Positions 25,214 through 33,405 of a DNA stretch of 64,000 nucleotides are shown here, piece after piece. Position 1 is the first letter of the stretch. Every line of letters starts with the position of its first letter. Source of the stretch: Geobacillus genomosp. 3. Its GTDB lineage: Bacteria; Bacillota; Bacilli; Bacillales; Anoxybacillaceae. The stretch is from assembly GCF_000445995.2 (NCBI RefSeq), contig NC_022080.4, positions 2,816,001 to 2,880,000 on the forward strand, written 5' to 3'. Under the pieces are notes generated by a model. The model saw nothing but the letters and a program-made list of their open reading frames with translations, ran no database searches and was not told the DNA's origin. A program made the translations under genes and the position numbers.

Positions 25214-27602
25214 ATTTGCCGCTCTCCCCTTTCGGAGCTTTCAGCTTCACTAACGCATAAATGCCGAGCGCCGCGATCGCCAGCACGCAAATTTCAAACA
25301 GCGTATCAAATCCGCGGAAATCCACCAAAATGACGTTGACGATATTTTTTCCGGCCGCTTTTTCATAGGCATTTTCAATATGGTATTGCGCAATGGACGC
25401 GAAGTTTTTCTCGCTGTACGCCAAAAGGGCGATCACGCTCACCAACGCCCCGACTCCGAGCGAAAGAATGGCGTTCCCAAGGCGGAAACGGACGCCTTTC
25501 TCATGGCGGCTGAGCTTTGGCAAATGATAGAAGCAAAGCAAAAACAGCGAAACGGAAATCGTTTCAATGACGAGCTGGGTCAATGCCAAGTCAGGCGCCC
25601 GGAACAACACAAAGAAGAGGGAAACCGTATACCCGACCGAACCTAAAGCGATAATGGCGACAAGGCGCGATTTTGCCGCTACGGTCGTCACCGTCCCGGC
25701 TAAGGCCGCCAACACCAAAATCAATTCATGAACGCCTACTTCTGCTACATGGCGGAACGAAAGCCCCCAATCCACTTTCAGGGCGATCGTCGCAATCAAG
25801 AGCGCCATCATCGCAGAAAAAATATAAACGAAATACGTCCGGACATACCCGGTCATATACGCGCTCGTCAAACGGTAAGACTGCTCTTCCATATGACGGA
25901 CGGATGCGTCATACAGCCGGTTTAAGGAAAGCTGTTCCGGAAAAGCGCCGTAAACGCGCTTCCACGAAGGAAACGTTTTATACAACAAGGCGCCAACCGC
26001 AATGACCCCGATCGTCATCCACACTTCCGTCGTCCAGCCGTGCCAATGGCTGATATGCACCGAAAGGCCTTCGCCGCGAAGCAGACCGTTGACGACCGCA
26101 TCCGCCGCCGGCGCAATCACCGTCTCGGACAGCACATTCGGAAACAGCCCAAATCCGATGACCAGAACAGCCAAAACAACGGGCGCCACGAGCATCCCCG
26201 CCGGGGCTTCATGCGGCTGTTTCGGCCATGCGGACGGCTTCGGCGCACCGAAAAACGTTTTTCCGACAAACAAAACGCTGTATAAAAAGGTAAACACGCT
26301 TCCAACCCAAGCCAACACCGGGAATAAAGCGCCCCAGACCTCGAGCGAAAGCCAGTCGGCGTTGGCCACTTGCACCATCGCGGCAAAAAACATTTCTTTG
26401 CTTAAAAACCCGTTAAACGGGGGAATGCCCGCCATCGATAACGAACCGATGACCGCGACGGTAAACGTGACCGGCATGATGCCAAGCAGCCCGCCAAGGC
26501 GCCGGATGTCTCTCGTCCCGGTCTCATGGTCGACAATGCCGGCCGCCATAAACAAACTTCCCTTAAATGTAGCGTGATTGATTAAATGAAATACGGCCGC
26601 GATGACCGCCGCCGTATACAAACGGCGGTCGGACAAATCCCCATGAAAAGCCAGCGCCCCCGCGCCGAGCAGCGACATGATGAGCCCGAGCTGGCTTACG
26701 GTCGAATACGCGAGCAGCCCTTTCAAATCGGTCTGGCGGGCGGCGTGAAACGACGCCCAACAGAGCGTTGCCATCCCGACCCCCATCACGAGCCAAACCC
26801 ATAGCGGAGAGACGGCAAAAATCGGGGTGAAGCGGGCCACTATGTAAATGCCGGCTTTCACCATGGTCGCCGAATGCAAGTACGCGCTAACCGGCGTCGG
26901 CGCTTCCATCGCATCCGGAAGCCAAATGTAAAACGGAAACTGGGCTGACTTCGTAAACGCCCCAAGCAAAATCAGGAGCATCGCCGGCAAAAACAACGGG
27001 TGCTCCGGCCATGCGCCGGCCATATCGATCCAGCCGCGAATGCTGTATGTCCCCCCGCTCATGATCGAAAGCAATAAAAAGCCGCCAAGCAGCGACAACC
27101 CGCCAAAGACGGTAATGAGCATCGATTTTTGCGCCCCGTACCGGGAGCGGTCGCGCTCATTCCAATAGCCGATCAGCAGAAACGATGAAAACGATGTCAA
27201 CTCCCAAAACAAATAAAGCACGATGGCATTATCGGAAAGAACGACGCCGAGCATCGCTCCCATAAACAAAAGCAAGTACACATAAAAATGGCCGAGCTTT
27301 TCCTTTTCCTTTGGCAAATAGTAAATGGAGTACAACACGACAAGAGACCCGATCCCGGTGATTAAAAGCGAAAAGAGCAAGCCTAACCCGTCCATATACA
27401 CTTGAAAATCCATTCCGAGCGACGGAATCCATGGGATCGTTTGCCCGTAGGGTTTAAGGGGGAGATGTTGAATGAAATATGAGAATAATAAGACCGGAAT
27501 CGGCAGTACAAACCACCCGGTATGGATCGAACGGACATATTTAGACAAAAACGGAACAAATAAAGCCGCGATCAATGGTGAGACAATCGCCCAATTTAAC
27601 AT
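25206..27602 (-). CDS. mrpA: Mrp antiporter subunit A
   Basis: This 798-residue, about 20-TM subunit fuses a NuoL-like domain (about 1-500) to an MrpB-like C-terminal part. The NuoL domain shows YLFWELTSFSSFLLIGYW with the key Glu (near 140) and FPFYIWLPDAMEAPTPVSAYLHSATMVKAG (near 225-255). The Mrp complex exchanges external H+ for internal Na+ and supports alkali and salt tolerance and, in B. subtilis, sporulation. ATG 27602 has GAAGGAGG upstream; the TTG/GTG 24 bases earlier lacks an SD. First gene of the seven-gene operon. Confidence 0.96.
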   Translation of the reverse strand: MLNWAIVSPLIAALFVPFLSKYVRSIHTGWFVLPIPVLLFSYFIQHLPLKPYGQTIPWIPSLGMDFQVYMDGLGLLFSLLITGIGSLVVLYSIYYLPKEKEKLGHFYVYLLLFMGAMLGVVLSDNAIVLYLFWELTSFSSFLLIGYWNERDRSRYGAQKSMLITVFGGLSLLGGFLLLSIMSGGTYSIRGWIDMAGAWPEHPLFLPAMLLILLGAFTKSAQFPFYIWLPDAMEAPTPVSAYLHSATMVKAGIYIVARFTPIFAVSPLWVWLVMGVGMATLCWASFHAARQTDLKGLLAYSTVSQLGLIMSLLGAGALAFHGDLSDRRLYTAAVIAAVFHLINHATFKGSLFMAAGIVDHETGTRDIRRLGGLLGIMPVTFTVAVIGSLSMAGIPPFNGFLSKEMFFAAMVQVANADWLSLEVWGALFPVLAWVGSVFTFLYSVLFVGKTFFGAPKPSAWPKQPHEAPAGMLVAPVVLAVLVIGFGLFPNVLSETVIAPAADAVVNGLLRGEGLSVHISHWHGWTTEVWMTIGVIAVGALLYKTFPSWKRVYGAFPEQLSLNRLYDASVRHMEEQSYRLTSAYMTGYVRTYFVYIFSAMMALLIATIALKVDWGLSFRHVAEVGVHELILVLAALAGTVTTVAAKSRLVAIIALGSVGYTVSLFFVLFRAPDLALTQLVIETISVSLFLLCFYHLPKLSRHEKGVRFRLGNAILSLGVGALVSVIALLAYSEKNFASIAQYHIENAYEKAAGKNIVNVILVDFRGFDTLFEICVLAIAALGIYALVKLKAPKGESGKYE

Positions 27603-27681
27603 CAACCATCCTCCTTCCCTGACCAACCAACTGCCATGTCGCCTCTTTTTTTCCTACATCGCCCCGCTTATCCTACTTCGT

Positions 27682-27710
27682 ATTGTATCATAAACTTCCG
27701 CCTCTGTCGG
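27682..27710 (-). promoter_or_regulatory. Probable promoter of the mrp operon
   Basis: On the minus strand CCGACA (27705-27710) and TACAAT (27682-27687) are 17 bases apart, and the -10 is preceded by TGA as an extended -10. The leader to mrpA is about 75 bases. Confidence 0.5.
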
Positions 27711-27886
27711 CACAACTGTTTGACCGGGATCGAGGCGGACTTCCGCTGCATACGTATATACGGGCAACATTCCGGAACAGTTTCGCTTTCGACTGACAAG
27801 GGCAAAAGGCATCGGTCCTGTTGCACCGCCTTCAGACGAAGCGAGTATAGTAAGTAGTAATCCGCAGAAAAGGAGGGGACGAACAA

Positions 27887-28240
27887 ATGGTTTATTTCCC
27901 GCAGCCTTCGTCATGGGCAAGACCGTATCCGCCGGTCGATCCCGCCATCTTCTCCCAATCCGCCGCCACCGCCCAGACGCTCATGAACGATGCCGGGGTC
28001 ATTTTAAAACGGCTCGCCGAATCGCGCTCGTTTGCCGCCACAGTCATGTCGGCCGCCCAAGAAGGAAAAACGGAAGAAGTGAAGCGCCTCATCCGCTCGC
28101 TCGGCATCCGCTCGAAAACCGATGTGTACTTCAACCCTGACGGCATCCGCCTGACGCTGTCGCCGCCCCCCGGCGCGTTCCCGTGCTGCCAGCTCGTCGT
28201 CGGCTTGCGCTGGAACGTGTTTCCGCCTGTTAGCGGGTAG
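27887..28240 (+). CDS. Bacillaceae-specific hypothetical protein (YuzC-like)
   Basis: A 117-residue protein with a Tyr/Pro-rich start (MVYFPQPSSWARPYPPVDP), a helical middle (TLMNDAGVILKRLAES) and VKRLIRSLGIRSKTDVYFNPDGIRLTL. This pattern, short PYPPVD start then a NPDG element, is known to me from small sporulation-associated Bacillus proteins such as YuzC; the match is from memory. ATG 27887 has AAAGGAGGGG 8 bases upstream, a very strong SD. No signal peptide or TM helix. Confidence 0.65.
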   Translation: MVYFPQPSSWARPYPPVDPAIFSQSAATAQTLMNDAGVILKRLAESRSFAATVMSAAQEGKTEEVKRLIRSLGIRSKTDVYFNPDGIRLTLSPPPGAFPCCQLVVGLRWNVFPPVSG

Positions 28241-28523
28241 CCCTTTCCCTTCGTCCCTTGTCTTTACCACTTCATCCCCTGCCGGGCATTGAATCAACTG
28301 TCGGGCGGCATGCCAACGCCGCTTCCAGACTGTCATGGCGCTGGAAGCGGCATGATCGTTTTCGCCTTGCCGCGAAAGCAGCTCCTTTCACATCAAAACG
28401 GTTCTTGCCGCCGAATTTTGCGAACGAAAAAAGACGGCGATCGCCCCATCGCCGTCCAATATCCGGGCGAACTCACCAGCCGCCGTCGCCCGCCGGCCTC
28501 TTTCGTTTACATTGCGCATCCGC

Positions 28524-28652
28524 TCACGTGCGTCGATAAATGACATCCCCGACTATGATCGTGATCAACGAAATCAACATCGTCAGCTTGACCGCCTTGT
28601 AGTCTAAAAAGCGCAGCACTTCGAAAAAGCCGGTGAAAAACGAGCGCGGCAT
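28524..28652 (-). CDS. Candidate 42-aa membrane miniprotein
   Basis: A short frame encodes MPRSFFTGFFEVLRF, then LDYKAVKLT, then a hydrophobic helix MLISLITIIVGDVIY and the end RRT. An in-frame ATG at 28667 would add five residues. The amphipathic start, one TM helix and basic end look like a real small membrane protein, but no clear SD is seen for either start. Other sequence in 28241-28523 and 28653-28796 shows no gene that I can support. Confidence 0.35.
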   Translation of the reverse strand: MPRSFFTGFFEVLRFLDYKAVKLTMLISLITIIVGDVIYRRT

Positions 28653-28796
28653 CCGAGCCGGCCGCATATTATCGGCATGACAAAATCCCCGACTGGCCAC
28701 GCAATGAATGGCTGATATCCGTTTTCATCCATCACCGGCCTTCTCGCGGCGCGAAGCTATCCAAGACGTTTTTTCCCGTCCATCCGCGCCCTTCTT

Positions 28797-28955
28797 TCAC
28801 GCATGGCCGTTTTCATCCACCGGCTGCCGCTTCCCGATTTCCGCCGGGGTGCGCAAATCGTAGCCGTCGTCGTTTTTGCTTGTGTGGATGATGTCTTCGT
28901 TCGCCCCCATTTTGCTCGCCCGCTTCAGCTCCTCATCCGGAAAAAACCGTTCCAT
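28797..28955 (-). CDS. Small hydrophilic protein, 52 aa, hypothetical
   Basis: The protein begins MERFFPDEELKRASKMG and ends in KRQPVDENGHA, with NEDIIHTSKNDDGYDLRTPAE in the middle. It is charged, without TM helix or Cys. AAAGGAGG lies six bases before the ATG at 28955, which makes a real gene likely. No family recognised. Confidence 0.55.
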   Translation of the reverse strand: MERFFPDEELKRASKMGANEDIIHTSKNDDGYDLRTPAEIGKRQPVDENGHA

Positions 28956-29087
28956 CGCCATCCTCCTTTCGCGCTTCCGCCTCTTGCATTGGCCCGTCTC
29001 CTCTCTTCGCGCCATGAAGAGAGGGAGGCGGCGGTTTTTCCTTTATCATTCCCCAAAGCCGCTTGATCATCCGCCGAAAAAAGAGGA

Positions 29088-29116
29088 TTGACAGCCCGGC
29101 GGTTGTTCGGTACGAT
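29088..29116 (+). promoter_or_regulatory. Promoter of bioY
   Basis: A perfect -35 TTGACA (29088-29093) and -10 TACGAT (29111-29116) are exactly 17 bases apart. The predicted transcription start falls within the BirA-type operator. Confidence 0.75.
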
Positions 29117-29117
29117 T

Positions 29118-29148
29118 TTGTTAACAAATAAAAAGAGGTGGTTTACAT
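29118..29148 (+). promoter_or_regulatory. BirA-type biotin operator over the bioY start region
   Basis: TTGTTAAC (29118-29125), 15 bases, then GTTTACAT (29141-29148). The consensus of Firmicute BirA sites is TTGTTAAC-N15-GTTAACAA; the left half is perfect, the right half matches 6 of 8, and the spacing is the same as in B. subtilis. It covers the transcription start, the SD and reaches the ATG. With biotin present, BirA would repress uptake. Confidence 0.75.
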
Positions 29149-29757
29149 ATGAAACGACAACGCACCGCCCTCCGCCCGCTCGACATGACGCTTGCCGCCA
29201 TGTTCGTCGCCTTGATGGCGATCGGCGCCAACATTACGTCATGGGTGCCGTTTTTGGTCGTCGGCGGCGTGCCGATTACGCTGCAGACGTTTTTCTGCGT
29301 CCTGGCCGGGGCCGTATTAGGGCGGCGGCTTGGCGCGGTCGCCATGATCGTCTACATGCTCGTCGGGCTTGCCGGCGTGCCGGTGTTTGCGAAACTGAGC
29401 GGCGGATTGTCGATCATTTTCCAGCCGACGTTTGGCTTCATTCTTTCGTTTATCGTTGCCGCGTATGCGACCGGCTGGCTGATCAACCGCGGCCCGCAGC
29501 CGGCGTCAACCGCCCGTTTCGTCACCGCCGCGCTTGTCGGCATGATCCTCAACTATGTCATCGGCACGAACTGGATGTACATGGCGTACAAACTGTGGGC
29601 GGAGGCGCCGCAAGGCTTGTCGTACGGAATGGTATGGGGCTGGATGCTCGCGCCGCTGCCAAAAGACATCGTTCTGTCGATCGTCGCCGGCGTGATCGCG
29701 CCAAAGCTTTGCCGGGCGATTCAACGCTCCTCGGCCGCCGGCCGGCCGGCGGCCTGA
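29149..29757 (+). CDS. bioY: Biotin transporter BioY (ECF S component)
   Basis: A 202-residue protein with six TM helices. It binds biotin as the S component of an energy-coupling-factor transporter; the shared EcfA/T module must be encoded elsewhere. Family sequences: LAAMFVALMAIGANI, VGGVPITLQTFFCVLAGAVLGRRLG (about 39-63), VYMLVGLAGVPVFA (about 69-82) and the C-terminal PKDIVLSIVAGVIAPKL. ATG 29149 follows GAGGTGG. The BirA-type operator directly upstream supports the assignment. Confidence 0.95.
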   Translation: MKRQRTALRPLDMTLAAMFVALMAIGANITSWVPFLVVGGVPITLQTFFCVLAGAVLGRRLGAVAMIVYMLVGLAGVPVFAKLSGGLSIIFQPTFGFILSFIVAAYATGWLINRGPQPASTARFVTAALVGMILNYVIGTNWMYMAYKLWAEAPQGLSYGMVWGWMLAPLPKDIVLSIVAGVIAPKLCRAIQRSSAAGRPAA

Positions 29758-29815
29758 CCGAAAGGGGCCGGCCCAAAAAGGGAGCGCCTCTGAAACTTGC
29801 GGCATACAGCCATAA

Positions 29816-29850
29816 GAAAGGGTGTCCCGAACCGTTTGGGACACCCTTTT
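29816..29850. terminator. Bidirectional terminator between bioY and pit
   Basis: A 12-bp stem (AAAGGGTGTCCC at 29817-29828 with its complement at 29838-29849) has A/T flanks on both sides and lies between two convergent genes. Confidence 0.85.
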
Positions 29851-29854
29851 GGCA

Positions 29855-30853
29855 TTACAAAAACAAATTGAACAGCTGGTACAGAAAACCGGCCATTAAC
29901 GCCGAAATCGGCAAGGTGATGATCCAAGTGAGCACAATGCGGCGGGCGACACCCCATTTGACGCCTTTCACGCGCTGGGCGGCGCCGACCCCCATGATCG
30001 CCGACGAAATGACGTGCGTCGTGCTGACCGGCAAATGGAACGTCGTCGCCGTGAAAATGACGAGCGCGGACGATAAGTCGGCCGCCGCGCCGTTGATCGG
30101 GCGGATTTTCATAATCTTCCCGCCGACCGTTTTGATGATTTTCCAACCGCCGACCGCCGTTCCAAGCCCCATGGCCAAGGCGGCGGAAATGCGCACCCAC
30201 TCCGGAATATCGGTCGTCGCATGATACCCGCCGGCAATGAGCGCCATCGTAATAATCCCCATCGCCTTTTGGGCGTCGTTCGTTCCATGTGTATACGACT
30301 GCAATGCCGCAGTTACGATTTGAAACAGGCGGAATCCCCGCGTTGTGCTGTACAAGTTGGCGTTTTTAAAGATCAAACGAAAAAGACTCATAATGACAAA
30401 GCCGACCCCTAACGCCAAAAACGGAGAAAGAATGAGGGATTCCAAAATTTTTAAAAAGCCGCCATAGTTCAAAATCCCGACCCCGGCTGCGGAAATCGCC
30501 GCTCCGGCGATCGAACCGATCAACGCGTGCGAAGAGCTGCTCGGGATGCCGTAATACCACGTAATCAAGTTCCAGGCGATCGCCGACGTGAGCGCCGCCA
30601 AAATGATGACCGGCCCGTTTTCGAGCGCGAACGGGTCGACGATGTCTTTCGTAATCGTTTTGGCGACACCGGTGAAGGTGAGCGCGCCGATAAAGTTCAT
30701 CGTCGCCGCGAGAATAATGGCTTTGCGCGGCGTCAGCGCCCTCGTCGACACCGACGTCGCGATGGCGTTCGCTGTATCGTGGAACCCGTTAATAAAGTCA
30801 AACGCCAGCGCGAAAATCACAATGCATATCGTCAAAACTAAAATCATATCCAT
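29855..30853 (-). CDS. pit: Inorganic phosphate transporter, PiT family
   Basis: A 332-residue, about ten-TM low-affinity phosphate:cation symporter. Both family repeats are visible: DFINGFHDTANAIATSVSTRALTPR at about 16-40, and SYTHGTNDAQKAMGIITMALIAGG in the second half (about 190-213). The downstream end is also typical, with LPVSTTHVISSAIMGVG. It lies 17 bases after the DUF47 gene, as in many Firmicutes, and would import phosphate with its partner's help. It ends at a terminator shared with bioY. Confidence 0.95.
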   Translation of the reverse strand: MDMILVLTICIVIFALAFDFINGFHDTANAIATSVSTRALTPRKAIILAATMNFIGALTFTGVAKTITKDIVDPFALENGPVIILAALTSAIAWNLITWYYGIPSSSSHALIGSIAGAAISAAGVGILNYGGFLKILESLILSPFLALGVGFVIMSLFRLIFKNANLYSTTRGFRLFQIVTAALQSYTHGTNDAQKAMGIITMALIAGGYHATTDIPEWVRISAALAMGLGTAVGGWKIIKTVGGKIMKIRPINGAAADLSSALVIFTATTFHLPVSTTHVISSAIMGVGAAQRVKGVKWGVARRIVLTWIITLPISALMAGFLYQLFNLFL

Positions 30854-30870
30854 AAAAACAACGTCCCCTC

Positions 30871-31491
30871 TTATGCGTTGCGCATGATGATCGTCTCTAA
30901 CGTATTGGCGACATCTTCACAGCTGTCGGCGATTTCCTCGAGCATTTCGTAAAGCTCTTTGTATTGGATGAGCTTAATCGGGTCTTTTTGCGTCACAAAC
31001 AAGTTTTTGATCGAGGCGCGCAAAATTTCGTCGCATTTCGTTTCGTAGTCCTTGATTTTAATGGCGTGCTGGCGCATGTCGAGCAGCTTTTTGTGCGACA
31101 GCAGTTCGAGCGCATGAACGATTTCGATCGTGCTTTGGTAAATATAGTCGAAAAACTTCACCATATGTTCGTCAATGTCGGTGAACGAGAACATTTCAAA
31201 CCGGGCCGAACATTGTTCAAATCCGTCGAGCACATCGTCCATTTTCATCGCCAGCTGATGGATGTCTTCCCGTTCAATCGGCGTAATGAACGTTTTGTTC
31301 AATTGGACGACCAGCTCATGGATGAACGAATCGCCTTTCCGTTCATACTCTTTCATGACGCGGGCGAATTCTTTCAAGTCGCTCACACTTTGGATTTTAT
31401 ACTCGACAAAATATTGGGCCGCTTCCTTCACATTTTCCGAAATGGTAAACAACATATCGAAGAAAACGTCCTTTTTCGGTGAAAAAATCAT
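30871..31491 (-). CDS. DUF47 / PhoU-like partner of Pit
   Basis: A 206-residue helical protein of the YkaA/TM1734 family, structurally like PhoU. It shows KDVFFDMLFTISENVKEAAQYF, ERKGDSFIHELVVQLNKTFITPIEREDIHQLAMKMDDVLD and a C-terminal DSCEDVANTLETIIMRN. The E-R-x-x-D and E-x-x-x-D patterns fit metal binding. It probably controls the Pit transporter encoded 17 bases downstream. ATG 31491 has GGAGGG seven bases upstream; the TTG/GTG 9 bases earlier is less likely. Confidence 0.92.
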   Translation of the reverse strand: MIFSPKKDVFFDMLFTISENVKEAAQYFVEYKIQSVSDLKEFARVMKEYERKGDSFIHELVVQLNKTFITPIEREDIHQLAMKMDDVLDGFEQCSARFEMFSFTDIDEHMVKFFDYIYQSTIEIVHALELLSHKKLLDMRQHAIKIKDYETKCDEILRASIKNLFVTQKDPIKLIQYKELYEMLEEIADSCEDVANTLETIIMRNA

Positions 31492-31534
31492 ACCGGACAC
31501 CCTCCATCATTGGAATCAAAAATCACCGCTATTT

Positions 31535-31562
31535 ATTGTAGCAATTTACCCTTTATTTACAA
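31535..31562 (-). promoter_or_regulatory. Promoter of the DUF47-pit operon
   Basis: On the minus strand TTGTAA (31557-31562) and TACAAT (31535-31540) are 16 bases apart. The leader to the first ATG is about 37 bases. The -35 overlaps the first of the TTTACA repeats. Confidence 0.6.
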
Positions 31563-31605
31563 TAAAAAAAGATAAACTTTACACGAAATTTACATTGTCT
31601 TTACA
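31556..31605 (+). promoter_or_regulatory. PhoP-box-like array of four TTTACA repeats
   Basis: TTTACA stands at 31556, 31578, 31589 and 31600: intervals of 22, 11 and 11 bases, so all are on one face of the helix. PhoP of B. subtilis binds TT(A/T/C)ACA-type repeats spaced by about 5 bases. The array lies directly upstream of the phosphate-uptake operon and its first copy covers the -35. The repeats are on the non-template orientation opposite to the operon, which is known for some Pho promoters. Confidence 0.6.
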
Positions 31606-31635
31606 TTTTGTTCGCGTTTCCTACTATGTAGCGTG

Positions 31636-31672
31636 CCAAAAAAAGCCGAAGCTATGCATGTTTGCTTCGGCT
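31636..31672 (-). terminator. Terminator of the aminopeptidase gene
   Basis: A 9-bp stem (31644-31652 with 31664-31672) is followed on the minus strand by a run of seven T. Confidence 0.8.
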
Positions 31673-31735
31673 CCCCCGTTCGACAGCGCGCGGCCGCCTG
31701 CTCTATCCGGAGCGCGGCGGCCGCTTGCGTCTTGC

Positions 31736-33228
31736 TTATTCAAACCGTTCGACAAACGCGGTGAGCGTCCGCACCATGACGCCCGTCGCCCCGGCCGGGC
31801 CGAGGTCGCCGTCTTTCTTTGCGGTCGCCGTGCCGGCAATGTCCAAGTGCACCCACGGGGTGTCTTCGGCGAACTCGCCGATAAACGCCCCGCCCATAAT
31901 GGCGTGCCCTTCGCGCCCCGGGGAGTTGTTCAAATCGGCGATTTTGCTGCTTCGCACCCGCTCGCGGTCGTGTTCGGTGATCGGCAGCCGCCAAATGAAT
32001 TCCCCGGTTTCGGCGGACGCTTCAAGCAGCTGCTCAAACAGCGCCTCGTTGTTCGTCATCGCCCCTGTTTTGTCCGTGCCAAGGGCGACGATCACCCCGC
32101 CTGTCAGCGTGGCGACATCGATGATGCAATTCGCGCCGCATTGTTTCGCGTACGTCACCGCATCGGCCAAAATGAGCCGCCCTTCGGCGTCCGTGTTGCG
32201 GACTTCGATCGTTTTTCCGGACAGCGACGTGATGACGTCGTCCGGTTTGAACGCCTCACCGCTGATCATATTGTCGGTCGCCGGGATGACGGCGAGCACG
32301 TTTTGTTCCGGCCGCAGCTCGCCGATCGCTTCCATCGCTCCGAGCACGGCCGCCGCGCCGCCATGTCCGTTTTCATGTCAAGCATGCTGTCGCGCGGCTT
32401 CAGGCAGTAGCCGCCCGTATCAAACGTCACCCCTTTGCCGACCAAAGCGATGACGCCTTCCCATTTTTCTTTCCCTTGATATTTCAACACGATCAATTTC
32501 GGCGGCTGCTTCGACCCTTGGTTGACGGCGAGCAGCGCCCCCATGCCGAGCCGCTCCATGTCTTCTTTCTCTAAAATTTCATAGTCGAAATCAAACCGGT
32601 TGGCGAGCGTTGCCGCATAATCCGCCAAATCGGACGCCGTCAGCAAATTCCCCGGCGTGTTGACGAGCGTGCGCGCCGAATTCGTCGCCTTTCCGTACAC
32701 CGAACCGACGAACAAATTCGCCTCGATGTCCGCCGCGTCCGCCGCCGTATAAACGGTGAGCGATTTCATCTCATAGTCGCGCTCCCGCTTGTTTTGCTTG
32801 TATCCCGAAAACTCATACGTCGCCAAATAATACGCTTCGGCAAGCGCGTGCGCGGCTTCGTTTTCATCGACGTCCCCGGCGGTGAACGCATCAAGCACGA
32901 TGGACGCCTCTGTCCGCTTCGCCTGCTTGAGCGCGCCGAACAGCTTGCCGAACGCCTCGCGCAAGCGCGCAAACGTCAGCTCCTCTTTTTTGCCGAGGCC
33001 GACAAAATAGAGCCGTTTCGCCCCGGACGGCAAAAACGGATGAACCACGGCGATGCGCCCCCGTTTTGCGGAAATGTCGCCTTCTTTCCACAGCCCGGAC
33101 AGCTGTCCGCCAAGGCGGGTGTCATACTCGCCGGCGAGGCCGGCAAACGGCTTCCCCCCTTCAAACAAGCCGATGACCAGCGCTTCCTCGGTCGTTTCGA
33201 CAGACGGCAATGGCTTTACCGTAAACAT
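31736..33228 (-). pseudogene. pepA: Leucyl aminopeptidase with a one-base frameshift
   Basis: Two overlapping frames together give a full M17 leucyl aminopeptidase (about 497 residues once joined; B. subtilis YuiE is about 500). The first (33228 to 32266) holds the N-terminal macro-like domain and GKGVTFDTGGYCLKP. The second (32347 to 31736) holds the catalytic [13 protein letters not shown] and the C-terminal barrel. The break is at the metal-binding motif: KTDM should be followed by GGAAAV, but at 32360-32364 the minus strand reads ATGGC where ATGGGC is expected, so one G is missing. It may be a true inactivating mutation or a sequence error. Promoter-like TATAAT (33267-33272, minus) and an AAGGATG SD are intact. 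The intact enzyme would remove N-terminal residues from peptides using two metal ions. Confidence 0.88.
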
Positions 33229-33266
33229 TGTCTCATCCTTTCTATGATTATGCCTTTCCGCTTTTC

Positions 33267-33295
33267 ATTATAGCGAAACAAGCAAATTATTTCGA
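33267..33295 (-). promoter_or_regulatory. Promoter of the aminopeptidase gene
   Basis: On the minus strand a perfect -10 TATAAT (33267-33272) lies 17 bases from TCGAAA (33290-33295, 4 of 6). The start codon is about 40 bases downstream. Confidence 0.55.
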
Positions 33296-33405
33296 TCATC
33301 TAATGGATGGGTTCGCCATATTTCAAAACAAAGGGATGAAAGAAGGAAAAAGGCAAGACGGGGCGAATGGATAACGATATCCCGATGCAGAAAGGAGCGA
33401 TGCCG

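Noticed and set aside
27654..27920. An 88-aa minus-strand gene before mrpA
   Set aside because: It covers the mrp promoter and the SD of the divergent YuzC-like gene, has no SD and no family signal.
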